Below are positions 17,730-26,731 of a DNA stretch of 64,000 bases, piece by piece. Origin of the DNA: Caldora sp965222765 (GTDB taxonomy: Bacteria; Cyanobacteriota; Cyanobacteriia; Cyanobacteriales; Coleofasciculaceae); the NCBI GenBank assembly GCA_965222765.1, contig CBDCVG010000062.1:75310-139309 (forward strand), given 5' to 3'. The notes below the pieces were generated by a model that did no database searches, was not told the DNA's origin, and worked only from the letters and a program-made list of their open reading frames with translations. The stretch's first letter is position 1. Each line of letters starts with the position of its first letter. The translations under genes were made by a program, and so were the position numbers.

Positions 17730-18446
17730 ATGTACTCCCTGCAATTCCCCTTCGTGCTTCACAGATCTTGGAGGCATCTCCATCAAGGTTTTCGAGAATC
17801 ACGATGCTTCTCTATCGGAACCAAGAAGATGTTGGATGGGGATTTTGAGGGTGCTGTTTCCCTATTGCAGAAAATCTCTCCTGAGCACAAATACTATGCC
17901 TTAGCTCAGGAACGCCTAAGGCATATTGAGTATCTCAATAATGTACCCTTTGAATGGTATGAACCATTATTGCGGTTCGCCTTGGACTCAAGACAATATA
18001 TCGGTATGTGGATTCTAGCAGTAAGAGGAAAACAACGATTCCCTTCTGATGCTAGGCTCCAAGAACTGTTTACAATCTCCTCAGAACGAATGCAAGAATT
18101 TTGGCAAGGAAGCTGTAATCTATCTCCTATGACTGCCAAAGTAGAGCAGCTTATCACTCAAGCGGGACAACGACTCAATCAACAAGCCTACGAGGATGCT
18201 CAACAGCTTTATCAAAATGCACTCCAAGAAAATCCTCACGATTCTCAAGCACTTATCGGGATAGCTCAGTGCCAAGCTTTACTTTATGCTCCCTTGGAAC
18301 ACCTCATCCCCTTGGCTGATGCTGCTTTGAAGATAACAAAAGAAAAGGGTATTGCACAACTCTACATTCACCAAGCCCTTAAACTCAAGCCAAATGATCC
18401 AACTGCACTAAACTACCTCTCACAGATAGAGCAACTTAATAATTGA
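17730..18446 (+). CDS. TPR-type repeat protein
   Basis: Encodes up to 238 residues. The C-terminal part holds TPR-like pairs of helices: LNQQAYEDAQQLYQNALQEN, DSQALIGIAQCQALLY and LYIHQALKLKPNDPTALNYL. The N-terminal 33 residues are poor in family signal, and translation may start at the internal ATG of MLDGDFEGAV (17829), where a first repeat (GDFEGAVSLLQKI) begins. The TGA stop lies inside a 23-copy heptamer array, so the array may have trimmed the C-terminus. It is probably a protein-interaction scaffold; no partner is evident. Confidence 0.6.
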   Translation: MYSLQFPFVLHRSWRHLHQGFRESRCFSIGTKKMLDGDFEGAVSLLQKISPEHKYYALAQERLRHIEYLNNVPFEWYEPLLRFALDSRQYIGMWILAVRGKQRFPSDARLQELFTISSERMQEFWQGSCNLSPMTAKVEQLITQAGQRLNQQAYEDAQQLYQNALQENPHDSQALIGIAQCQALLYAPLEHLIPLADAALKITKEKGIAQLYIHQALKLKPNDPTALNYLSQIEQLNN

Positions 18447-18598
18447 TAATTGATAATTGATAATTGATAATTGATAATTGATAATTGATAATTGATAATT
18501 GATAATTGATAATTGATAATTGATAATTGATAATTGATAATTGATAATTGATAATTGATAATTGATAATTGATAATTGATAATTGATAATTGATAATT
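18437..18598. repeat. 23-copy heptamer array TTGATAA
   Basis: An almost perfect array of about 23 TTGATAA units between the convergent TPR and purN genes. It is the longest STRR in the window. Its uniformity suggests recent expansion or active slippage. Confidence 0.95.
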
Positions 18599-18607
18599 TG
18601 TGAAAGA

Positions 18608-19261
18608 TTAGCCATTAGCCATTACTATTGCGATCGCTTTTGGTAAACTTAGATGTTCTTGCACTTGAATTCGAGCATGTAGAGTTTCTGGTGTATCGTT
18701 GGGCAATACAGGGACAGCAGCTTGTAGCAAAATAGGACCACTGTCTACTTCCGGAGTTATCAGATGAACTGTACAGCCAGTAATTTTTACTCCAGCTTCC
18801 AAGGCTTGTTCTACTCCTCGTACCCCCTTAAAACTTGGTAATAAGCTGGGATGAACATTAATTATTCGATTAGGGAAGGCATCAATCAGTACCGAAGTTG
18901 CCACTCGCATCCAGCCTGCCATCACTACCCATTCCACTTGGTACTGCTGCAAGGTTTGGGCAATTTTGCTGTCTAAATCTTCTCGTTTGGGATAATCCCG
19001 ATGATTGAGTAGCACCGCTGGAACACCCCAATTTTTAGCTCTTTGTACTGCTTTCACCCCCGGATTATTGTAAATCAACACTTGAATTTGAGCATTAAGC
19101 TGTCCATCTTGGATTGCTTGAGCAACTGCTTCAAAATTAGTGCCATTTCCAGAAGCCATAATCCCTAATTTCAAGGGAGGAGTGTTACTCAGTTGAGGAG
19201 GAACAACAGCAGGTGAAATCAAACTAGGGGCAGCATCAGCTATTGCAGGATTGGTACTCAT
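18608..19261 (-). CDS. purN: Phosphoribosylglycinamide formyltransferase
   Basis: A 217-residue GART enzyme that transfers a formyl group from 10-formyl-THF to GAR, the third step of purine synthesis. Diagnostic parts are ASGNGTNFEAV near residue 37 (phosphate binding), MAGWMR, the catalytic INVHPSLLPSF (Asn and His) and PEVDSGPILLQ (catalytic Asp). The 30-residue N-terminal extension (STNPAIADAAPSL) is longer than in E. coli but common in cyanobacteria. It stands alone, divergent from por. Confidence 0.97.
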   Translation of the reverse strand: MSTNPAIADAAPSLISPAVVPPQLSNTPPLKLGIMASGNGTNFEAVAQAIQDGQLNAQIQVLIYNNPGVKAVQRAKNWGVPAVLLNHRDYPKREDLDSKIAQTLQQYQVEWVVMAGWMRVATSVLIDAFPNRIINVHPSLLPSFKGVRGVEQALEAGVKITGCTVHLITPEVDSGPILLQAAVPVLPNDTPETLHARIQVQEHLSLPKAIAIVMANG

Positions 19262-19389
19262 GGGGCTCCTCTTGGGCTAAAAGCGATCGCACTGATAACC
19301 GCAGAATACTTCAAAACATAACATCTAGTTGCGATCGCACTGTGAGATTATAAATTACGATTAAAGACGATCAATGAAGTTTTAACAAA

Positions 19390-20355
19390 ATGGGACAAGA
19401 TAACAAGTCAACCGTCGTAATCACCGGTGCCTCTTCGGGGGTGGGTTTGTACGCTGCGAAAGCTCTTGCTAACAGAGGATGGCATGTGGTGATGGCTTGT
19501 CGGAATCTCGCCAAGGCGGGAAGCGCTGCTCAATCCGTGGGAATGCCTCCAGATAGTTATACAATCATGCCTCTCGACTTAGGCTCCTTAGGGGGAGTGC
19601 GACTTTTTGTGCAAACTTTTCGGGAAAGTCGCAAGTCTTTGGATGCTTTAGTGTGCAATGCTGCTATCTATATGCCTCTAATTAAAGAGCCATTGAGAAG
19701 TATAGAAGGTTATGAGTTGACTGTTACCACTAATCACCTCAGTCATTTCCTGTTATGCAACCTTATGCTTGAGGATCTTAAGCAGTCAACCGCTGAGGAT
19801 CGGAGGCTCGTTATTTTGGGAACTGTCACCCACAATCCTGACGAGCTAGGAGGAAAGATTCCACCACGCCCTGATTTGGGGGATTTGCAAGGCTTTGCAG
19901 AAGGTTTTAAAGAGCCAATATCTATGATAGACGGTAAGAAGTTTGAACCAGTCAAAGCTTACAAAGACAGCAAGGTTTGCAATGTCTTGACGATGCGGGA
20001 GCTGCATCGGCGCTATCATGAGTCAACTGGCATTACCTTCAGTTCTCTCTATCCGGGATGTGTTGCTGATACGCCACTATTCCGCAACCACTATCCCCTA
20101 TTCCAAAAAATCTTCCCCTGGTTTCAGAAAAATATTACAGGAGGATATGTGTCTCAGGAGTTATCTGGTGAGCGGGTAGCGGCAGTAGTTGCTGATCCTG
20201 AATACCGTCAATCTGGTGCTTATTGGAGTTGGGGGAATCGCCAGAAGAAAAATGGCCAGTCCTTTGTTCAAAAAGTCTCTCCTCAAGCTCGTGATGATGA
20301 AAAAGGCAATCGCATGTGGGAGTTAAGTCACAAGTTAGTCGGACTTGGTACTTAA
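19390..20355 (+). CDS. por: Light-dependent protochlorophyllide reductase
   Basis: A 321-residue NADPH:protochlorophyllide oxidoreductase, which reduces the D ring of protochlorophyllide to chlorophyllide in light. It shows the short-chain dehydrogenase cofactor motif TGASSGVGLYAAKAL at residues 14-28, a CNAAIY segment and the catalytic Tyr/Lys in YKDSKVCN. The LPOR-specific C-terminal region with YVSQELSGERVA and GAYWSWGNRQ is also present. Length matches cyanobacterial LPORs. The gene is directly followed by a GGTAGGT heptamer run. Confidence 0.97.
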   Translation: MGQDNKSTVVITGASSGVGLYAAKALANRGWHVVMACRNLAKAGSAAQSVGMPPDSYTIMPLDLGSLGGVRLFVQTFRESRKSLDALVCNAAIYMPLIKEPLRSIEGYELTVTTNHLSHFLLCNLMLEDLKQSTAEDRRLVILGTVTHNPDELGGKIPPRPDLGDLQGFAEGFKEPISMIDGKKFEPVKAYKDSKVCNVLTMRELHRRYHESTGITFSSLYPGCVADTPLFRNHYPLFQKIFPWFQKNITGGYVSQELSGERVAAVVADPEYRQSGAYWSWGNRQKKNGQSFVQKVSPQARDDEKGNRMWELSHKLVGLGT

Positions 20356-20402
20356 GGTGGTAGGTGTTAGGTGTTAGGTGGTAGGTGGTAGGTGGTAGGT
20401 AA
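20353..20402. repeat. Heptamer repeat GGTAGGT (STRR)
   Basis: About seven copies of GGTAGGT/GTTAGGT follow the por stop codon. The same heptamer lies inside the family 3 elements at 32329 and 57382. Confidence 0.85.
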
Positions 20403-20448
20403 GAAATTTGTCTCTTCAAAAGAGCTGCACCCATATCTTTCAACCAAG

Positions 20449-20541
20449 ATTATTCGACTCAAGCAGCATTTTCGGGTAAGTAACCAAGTTATTTTGACTC
20501 GTTTTACCACCAGCACTGAAGCCAGAAGACTTTCGAGAAAT
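20449..20541 (+). pseudogene. Fragment of an XRE/ImmA-type regulator gene
   Basis: This stretch is nearly identical to two parts of the regulator gene at 22405-23565. Positions 20449-20504 match 23176-23232, and about 20502-20541 matches about 23328-23367, with the 95 bases between deleted. It is a decayed partial duplicate. It lies in the open frame that runs into the DUF3037 gene, so it could mislead start-site prediction there. Confidence 0.8.
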
Positions 20542-20646
20542 GGATTGTTAGTGAATCGAAAAACTATCACTGAAAACGAGGATCATTTAAGATGGAAAAG
20601 CCTTCTGGAGAAAGCATTAAGACAACCAAAAGAGTCTGTATTTATA

Positions 20647-21201
20647 ATGACAAGTCGATACAGTATCATTCAATATGTTCCCAATCCGATAGCTGACGAA
20701 CGGATTAATATTGGCGTGCTTGTTTTCGATAGCCAAAATGTTAAAGTTCATTTTTTGTCGAACTGGGATCGGGTGCGTTGTTTTGGTCGTCAGGCAGATA
20801 TTAAAACATTAAAATATTTTGCCAATCGGATGCAAGAATCAGCTGAAAAAGGTTTACTTTTTCCGGGAGATGAAGCCAGTGATAGACCTAAGCATGAGCG
20901 TTTGCTAGAAGTGTCATTGGGCTGGATTAATAGCATTCAATTCACCCAACCGAGAGGGTCTTTGGAGCCAATTGATAGTCTGCTTGATGATGTGAGCCAA
21001 ACTTATTTATTAGAACCTAAGCCAACACTTAAGTGTCCTGATGATTTTCCTGAACCTGAGCAGGAATTAGGAAGAGTGAAGGTATGGCTTAAACAAGCTA
21101 AACCTGAGGATATAGCTCAAATTGTTCAGCTTGGTGCAGATCTATTAGCTCAAGATATCAAACCTAAACCAGTTGAACTACCAGCGATCGCAATCTTATA
21201 A
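20647..21201 (+). CDS. DUF3037 domain protein
   Basis: About 184 residues from ATG at 20647 (MTSRYSIIQYVPNPIADERI). The frame is open further upstream to 20392, but that part is derived from the ImmA-regulator fragment and a repeat, so I place the start here. RINIGVLVFD and VRCFGRQADI are typical of DUF3037, a family often found next to HipA-like genes; none is present here. Function unknown. Confidence 0.75.
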   Translation: MTSRYSIIQYVPNPIADERINIGVLVFDSQNVKVHFLSNWDRVRCFGRQADIKTLKYFANRMQESAEKGLLFPGDEASDRPKHERLLEVSLGWINSIQFTQPRGSLEPIDSLLDDVSQTYLLEPKPTLKCPDDFPEPEQELGRVKVWLKQAKPEDIAQIVQLGADLLAQDIKPKPVELPAIAIL

Positions 21202-21243
21202 GGTGCGCTAACGTAGTGTAGCGCAAAACAGTCGTAGGTTGGG

Positions 21244-21507
21244 TTAATGCCTCTCCTTCAAGTACTCCCACTTAGCTTGCTCAGGATCAAAGTCAGGTGG
21301 TGTAGGAGGAGCATTTTCGAGCAAGTCTTTGAGAGCTTGAACTTTGTATTCCCGTTTCTTAGGTTGCTTGGGAGTGTTGGTAGTCGTTGCAGTTGGCTGT
21401 AAAATGATGACTTCTACATTGCCAGGAGCAATATTAAGAGGTTCTTGAATAATTAACTGACCAGATTCGTCAATCGTGGCATTTAACTTGTAGGCTTGCA
21501 TCATCAT
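21244..21507 (-). CDS. Orphan antitoxin-like protein
   Basis: An 87-residue protein of the cyanobacterial type MQAYKLNATIDESGQLIIQEPLNIAPGNVEVIILQP (in parts: AYKLNATIDESGQ, VEVIILQP). It has a short swapped-hairpin-like N-terminus and a charged C-terminal tail ending WEYLKERH. Such proteins normally precede a PIN-domain toxin gene. Here the sequence just past the stop is a GGTTGGGTTAA repeat and no toxin frame follows, so the toxin has probably been lost. Confidence 0.6.
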   Translation of the reverse strand: MMMQAYKLNATIDESGQLIIQEPLNIAPGNVEVIILQPTATTTNTPKQPKKREYKVQALKDLLENAPPTPPDFDPEQAKWEYLKERH

Positions 21508-21628
21508 CTGGCTCCGGTCGATTACAGTAGGGTATTGTCCATATTAGCCAAGGCAAATTTGGCGATCGCTTGTAGATGGTACAAGCTAAGTGGGCAATTG
21601 ATTAGACCAACTGTAGGCAATCGCGTTA

Positions 21629-21832
21629 CTAACTTCCATGTTCGGCTAGTTGCCGACGGATTGCTGTTTGAATTTTATCATCAAAGTCTGGATCATCAAC
21701 TATTGTGATGATTGAATGCGATCGCTCTTGACGCCTTGCTAGATAAGCCTGAAAAGCAGCTTTATCTTCTCGATGATTGAGAAACACTCCTTTAACTCTG
21801 TCACAAACCACCTTGCTGGTGCGAGAATCCAA
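21629..21832 (-). CDS. Short hypothetical protein
   Basis: A frame of up to 67 residues with a charged C-terminal helix (DDKIQTAIRRQLAEHGS). It starts with TTG, or with a GTG at about 21814. No family is recognised. It lies among TA-like and repeat sequences and may be a gene remnant. Confidence 0.3.
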   Translation of the reverse strand: MDSRTSKVVCDRVKGVFLNHREDKAAFQAYLARRQERSHSIITIVDDPDFDDKIQTAIRRQLAEHGS

Positions 21833-21892
21833 TTACGCATAAAGCCTACCCCGCTACAGAAATGTATAGGAGGAAGAGACTAGACAGCATCT

Positions 21893-22315
21893 TTACTTCT
21901 CTTCGTGAGCAGTTTCGGAATAAAAACCAAATGGTTTTTTCGGTTCTTCTGGATTCTTCCGAGGTAACCTCATTAAAAGGATACTAATTTGGCTTACGTG
22001 CTGAATCAGTTCCACAGGGTCGCTATTTTCCGTATAGCCCTTGAAACAAATAAGGGATGGATTGTAGTAACCCATATCTTCCAACTTAAAAACTACAGTT
22101 TGACCAAAACTCACAAGGCGAATGCCAACTTCTGACTCTTCATCAAGTGATTGATCAAATTCTGATATCCAGCTTATGAGTCTTTTATAAAACTCGCTGG
22201 CATAGTTGGCTTGAACATTCTCGACTACAACGTTACGAGGAACTGAAAACGTTTTAGAAACGAATGAAGGAGAGGAATCTGGTAGATCAAACATTTGATT
22301 ATTGTCAAACATCAT
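21893..22315 (-). CDS. DUF6173-like conserved protein
   Basis: A 140-residue soluble protein. The central part, NYASEFYKRLISWISEFDQS, EVGIRLVSFGQTVVFKLED and ICFKGYTENSDPVELIQHV, matches what I remember of the DUF6173 family; function unknown. It is divergent from the XRE/ImmA regulator, with about 90 bases between starts, so the two could share a control region. Confidence 0.55.
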   Translation of the reverse strand: MMFDNNQMFDLPDSSPSFVSKTFSVPRNVVVENVQANYASEFYKRLISWISEFDQSLDEESEVGIRLVSFGQTVVFKLEDMGYYNPSLICFKGYTENSDPVELIQHVSQISILLMRLPRKNPEEPKKPFGFYSETAHEEK

Positions 22316-22404
22316 TTACATATAAAAGTATAATGAGAAAATAAAACATCAACAACTTTGACAAAAGCTTTTACACCTCCAGCACTTTCGGGAGAAAGTC
22401 AGCC

Positions 22405-23565
22405 ATGAAGGAAATCATCGGAGGCAACCTCACCCGCTATCGCAAAAGTCTGCGCCTATCCCAGGAGCAGCTAGCAGAGATAGTAGGGATGACTCGCCAG
22501 AGCATTAACAACTACGAAAAGGCTAAAACTTTACCAGACAGCAAAACTTTGTCTGCCTTAGCTCGTGCCTTGAATATTACTATCGATGATTTACTACGCA
22601 CGGAAAGCGAACGATTGCCTAACTTCCGCTTCCGTGCTCATGCTTCTTTCGGCAACAACCCCCAATTTGCTGCTCAAGTGCTGCGAATGCTGGAAACCTA
22701 TAACAATCTGGAACAAGCAGTAGGTTTGCCCCCCTATGCTCCAGAAAGTACTCCTTGCCATCAAGTTGAAGGTAATGAAAAACGCATCGCTGAAATTGCC
22801 AGTCGATTGCGTCGCTGTCTGGGATTGGGAGAAGCACCGATTTTCAACTTATTTGAAACTGTAGAAGAAATTGGCTTGAAAGTCCTGCGTCATCCATTCC
22901 CAATTAAAGATTTTTTTGGTTTAAGTGCTTGTAGTGCTGAGCAAGGAGCTTTTGTTTTAGTCAACAGCCATAACATCACCATAGAACGACAGTTGTTTAC
23001 TTTAGCCCATGAAATTGGACATTTAATTTGTCATCGGGGTGAGTACCAAGACACCTTAGTCGAGGAAGGAACTAAAGAAGAAGAAAAAGCGCGGGAAAAA
23101 GTTGCCAATTACTTTGCTGGTTATCTGCTGCTTCCCCAAGCCGAATTCGAGCGGATGTATCAACTGACAACTAACATTATTCGACTCAAGCAGCATTTTC
23201 GGGTAAGTTACCAAGTTATTTTGACTCGTTTGGCACAGATGGAAGTTATTGACTATACCAAAGAAAAAGCCAAAATTTGTGCTGTCTATAAAAAACAGCA
23301 TGGCTCCTCGCTGAAAAATTCAATGGAGTTACCACCAGCACTGAAGCCAGAAGACTTTCGAGAAAATGAACGCTATCAACAGTTAATCTGGCAAGCCCTT
23401 AAGTTAGGGAAAATTTCAGAAATGAAGGCAGCGGAACTTCTCGATTTAACGGTGGAAAAACTGCGGGTGCATCGTCAGGAAGCCGAGGTTTATGCCATCT
23501 CTGAAGAAATAAGGCAGAAGGCTCCAGGGCAGGAGGCAGAAGGAAAGAAGGTTCCAAGGCTCTAA
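22405..23565 (+). CDS. XRE regulator with ImmA/IrrE metallopeptidase
   Basis: A 386-residue two-domain protein. Residues 5-65 are an XRE/HTH_3 DNA-binding domain (LRLSQEQLAEIVGMTRQSIN). Residues about 170-270 form an ImmA/IrrE peptidase with the zinc motif LAHEIGHLICHRGE (HExxH) and a downstream ANYFAGYLLLP. Proteins of this design repress stress, phage or toxin-antitoxin genes and relieve repression by proteolysis. A partial duplicate of its 3' half lies at 20449-20541. The target genes are not apparent; the divergent DUF6173-like gene is one candidate. Confidence 0.9.
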   Translation: MKEIIGGNLTRYRKSLRLSQEQLAEIVGMTRQSINNYEKAKTLPDSKTLSALARALNITIDDLLRTESERLPNFRFRAHASFGNNPQFAAQVLRMLETYNNLEQAVGLPPYAPESTPCHQVEGNEKRIAEIASRLRRCLGLGEAPIFNLFETVEEIGLKVLRHPFPIKDFFGLSACSAEQGAFVLVNSHNITIERQLFTLAHEIGHLICHRGEYQDTLVEEGTKEEEKAREKVANYFAGYLLLPQAEFERMYQLTTNIIRLKQHFRVSYQVILTRLAQMEVIDYTKEKAKICAVYKKQHGSSLKNSMELPPALKPEDFRENERYQQLIWQALKLGKISEMKAAELLDLTVEKLRVHRQEAEVYAISEEIRQKAPGQEAEGKKVPRL

Positions 23566-23599
23566 GGCTCTAAGCTAGGAGGTAGTGTTTCTTCCATTC

Positions 23600-24523
23600 T
23601 CAATTTACCCGCGCTACAATTGTGCGATGACGGGGGCTGTTGGGAGTAATAGTGGGTAGTTCAAAGCCAGCTTCAACTAAAGCTTGCTCAATATCGAAAG
23701 TGAAATAGTCATCCAAAAATGGCTCAGTACTTTTGAGTAGGGTCAAAATGTAGGGGGGCATATTGGCATAAATTTCAGACTTAGGATTCATATCCATAAT
23801 AGTGAAATAACCACCGGGACGCAGTAAGCGCCGCACTTCACGAAAAATTTCCTGAGATGCCTGTTGGGGAAGTTCATGGAACATTAAGAAGGCAGAGACT
23901 AAGTCAAAGGAAGCATCTGGTAATCCTGTCTCTTCAGCAGCAGCATGTTTCCAGTTAATTTGAGCATCTCGTTCCTGAGCACGGTACTTTGCTACAGCTA
24001 AATAGTATGGCGACAAATCCATACCAGTAATTTTTGCCTGGGGATAAATCTGTTGCAGCGCAAAGGTACTCATGCCCACACTACAGCCTAGATCCAAAAT
24101 ATCTTGGGGTTCAATAGTAACTTGCTCTTTAACCAAATCATGGTAACTTTGGCGCAGTTTCGGATCACCTTGAACACCAGCGTCACGCCAAATCTTAGCA
24201 TGGACTGCATAGGCAGCAGATTCTACTTCCCAAGCAGCTTCCCAGTTAAGATTGCCATTTTCGTAAGCATGGAACGAACATAAATAATAATCTGGGTAGG
24301 TTAATTGAGGGTTTTTTACCTCAGCCAGTTGAGCTTCCCAATCAAGCTTACGCAACTCCTCTACTTGTTTTCTCCAAGGTACTCCCATCTTTTCAGCTCG
24401 CTTAATCATCATGTTACGAGCTTGGTATTTGGCTAAGCTAGCTAAGGGCTTGATGGAAAGTATGCCATTGACAATCCGAGACGCTAATCTGTCAGTAGGA
24501 GCAATGTTTACAGTAGTACTCAT
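23600..24523 (-). CDS. Class I SAM-dependent methyltransferase
   Basis: A 307-residue protein. The N-terminal 120 residues are helical (YQARNMMIKRAEKMGVPW), and the Rossmann methyltransferase core starts near residue 140. Its motif I is ILDLGCSVGMSTFAL and its acidic motif II is ITGMDLSPYYLAVA. ASFDLVSAFLMFHELP and EVRRLLRPGGYFTIMDM follow. The substrate is unknown; similar cyanobacterial genes are annotated only as methyltransferases. Confidence 0.9.
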   Translation of the reverse strand: MSTTVNIAPTDRLASRIVNGILSIKPLASLAKYQARNMMIKRAEKMGVPWRKQVEELRKLDWEAQLAEVKNPQLTYPDYYLCSFHAYENGNLNWEAAWEVESAAYAVHAKIWRDAGVQGDPKLRQSYHDLVKEQVTIEPQDILDLGCSVGMSTFALQQIYPQAKITGMDLSPYYLAVAKYRAQERDAQINWKHAAAEETGLPDASFDLVSAFLMFHELPQQASQEIFREVRRLLRPGGYFTIMDMNPKSEIYANMPPYILTLLKSTEPFLDDYFTFDIEQALVEAGFELPTITPNSPRHRTIVARVN

Positions 24524-24546
24524 AAAAAGGCTTCATAAAACAACAA

Positions 24547-24658
24547 ACTAGTACCGCTGCGCGGAATTTAGAATTTAGAATTTAGAATTTAGAATGCTTA
24601 TAGAGTAAGGATTCTATCGATTTCAAATTGGTGGGTTATTTCCGTCGCACTGTACTAG
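24547..24658 (+). mobile_element. MITE-like element, family 1, copy B
   Basis: Starts ACTAGTACCGCTGCGCGGAA and ends with TTTCCGTCGCACTGTACTAG. The interior holds four GAATTTA heptamers and the blocks ATAGAGTAAGGATTCTATCG and GGTGGGTTATTTCCG. Confidence 0.8.
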
Positions 24659-24725
24659 ATCTTGTTTATCTTATCGTCTTAGAGGTTATTGATAAAGTTA
24701 GGACTTACGCACCGTAACCGAATTA

Positions 24726-24795
24726 TGTCATCCTGAGCGATAGCGAAGGATCTCCGAGGGTGCTCAGATGCTTCACTATCTACCTCAGCATGACA
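24726..24795. repeat. Dispersed inverted repeat, second copy
   Basis: TGTCATCCTGAGCGATAGCG at one end and CTCAGCATGACA at the other. Same family as 1548-1624. Confidence 0.65.
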
Positions 24796-24865
24796 TTTGA
24801 GTACGTAAGTTCTAATAGCATGTCCTGCCCTAAGTTAGTAGTCCTAATGGGATAATGACAGCAGA

Positions 24866-25004
24866 GTAGTGCCGTGACACGACTAAAACTGTAGGTTGGG
24901 TGGAACGAAGTGAAACCCAACGGAATATCCGAGGAGTGTTGGGTTACGAAGAAAGCTTCACCCAACCTACCTAATACACCAAATTAGCGGTGTCACGCTA
25001 GTAG
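24866..25004. mobile_element. MITE-like element, family 2, copy 2
   Basis: The ends GTAGTGCCGTGACACGACTA and TAGCGGTGTCACGCTAGTAG are inverted. The interior contains the same GTAGGTTGGGTGGAACGAAG palindrome as copy 1. It ends 40 bases upstream of the CPBP gene start. Confidence 0.65.
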
Positions 25005-25044
25005 AGATTTTTAAGTTTGTACTTGCCTGGTGGGGGTTTACTTC

Positions 25045-26660
25045 ATGACAATTAAGCGGGTGATTTTGATTGGGCTGACAATTTTAGCGATCGCTAAAGT
25101 TATCCTTTCTTTAGTGGCTAGTTGGAATGAGCCTCAGATTCAAAGTCGCCTGGAACTGTACCAAACAAATTTGTTCCTGAGTACAACTGAGTGGCAATGG
25201 GACAATACTGACGATAGTGTAGATTTAACCGCTGCTCGGGATGCCATCATTGGTACTGAACCTTTCAAAAAGGCTCAAAAACAGTATCAACAAGTCCGTG
25301 AATCAGCTCAGACAACTGAGTCTCAAATCATTGCCAAACTCCAAGAACTTTCCCCCAAGCAGGTTCCCACATCAACTTCTGTTGAGAAACCTCCAACCCC
25401 AGTTAAACCAATTACCGATATTCCTACTTCCCCCCAACAGCAGCAGTTGCAAAAGTCATTGGTTAAGGTAGAAAAACTGATTGATGAGCTAGATTTGCGA
25501 CTGGGTATTCTCCAAATTCAACAGGGAGAAACCAAAGCAGCGATAGAAACTTGGACTAATTTGGGCAAATTAGCACATACACAAGAATTTGTACCACTAT
25601 CTCATACATCATCAGTACAAACAGCGAAGACATTAATCGCCCTTTGGCATGAGCCACCGAACTTGCTACCAAATGCTGAGAGACAAATTGAGCAAAACTT
25701 AGATAGTTGGTTCCGTGATTACGCTTTAACTCAACTGTATCAATCACAGGAGCGTCAAGAGCAGCTAGCGTCTCTCCAAGCCGAAAAACAACAAACAGCT
25801 GAGCAAGCAATATTGAAATTAGCACTAATCTCAGCCATACCGGGAGTTGGAGGTTTATTAGGTGTGGGACTAATGATCTTTTTATTAGTCCAACGGCTAC
25901 TTCAGGGTAAGCAATCAATTTTAGCTACCAACAGTGAGGTTCCCTGGGAAACCCCCTGGGATTGGGAAGTTATTTGGCAAGTACTGATCTTTGGCTTTTT
26001 CTTCGTTGGTCAAATTTTACTACCGTTGCTGCTACCACTATCAATTAGCTTATTAGGTCTTAATCCTGTCAACTTCACAGTGCAGATGAAGGCATTCTAT
26101 AGCCTGTTTGCCTACATCTTACTGGCAGCCGGTGGGTTATCGGTACTCTATTTTTTTCGTAAAACCTTTTTTGCCAATATCAGAGGATTGGTTTCGCTTT
26201 AAGTTCCGCAGCAACTGGGTTTTTTGGGGACTAGGAGGCTATTTGGTGGCTTTACCTTCAGTAGTTGTAGTATCCCTGATTAACCAGCAGTTATGGCAAG
26301 GTAAGGGAGGTAGTAACCCAATTCTTCCCTTAGTTTTGGAGGGACACGACAGCATAGCAATATTGATCTTTGGCTTAACAGCATGTATTGCTGCACCCTT
26401 ATTTGAAGAGATGATTTTTCGAGGATTCTTGTTGCCATCGTTGACTCGTTACTTGCCAGTTTGGGGAGCCAGTCTTAATCAGTAGTCTACTATTTGCGAT
26501 CGCTCATTTGAGTCTTTCGGAAGTACTCCCCTTAGCAACCTTAGGAATCGTCTTAGGAGTAGTCTACACGCGATCGCACAATCTCCTGGCTCCGATGCTC
26601 CTCCACAGTCTCTGGAATAGTGGTACTCTTTTGAGTCTATTCATTTTGGGCAGTCAATAG
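25045..26660 (+). pseudogene. CPBP intramembrane metalloprotease, two frameshifts
   Basis: Three overlapping plus-strand frames together encode a complete CPBP (CAAX protease/Abi) membrane protein of about 535 residues. The first frame (MTIKRVILIGLT, from 25045) has an N-terminal helix, a soluble Pro/Gln-rich region and the first membrane helices. Near 26160-26180 (poly-A/poly-T runs) the frame slips, and SEDWFRFKFRSNWVFWGLGG continues in another frame, carrying the first protease motif EEMIFRGFLLPS. Near 26473 it slips again, and FAIAHLSLSEV and MLLHSLWNSGT supply the His and HxxxN motifs up to TAG at 26660. All catalytic motifs survive, so homopolymer sequencing errors are a real alternative to decay. 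Confidence 0.8.
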
Positions 26661-26731
26661 GTATTTAGGCTCAATTTCCAAGGCATCGCAATTGGAAAAA
26701 CCCTCATACCTAGCCACCTACCACCTAACAC

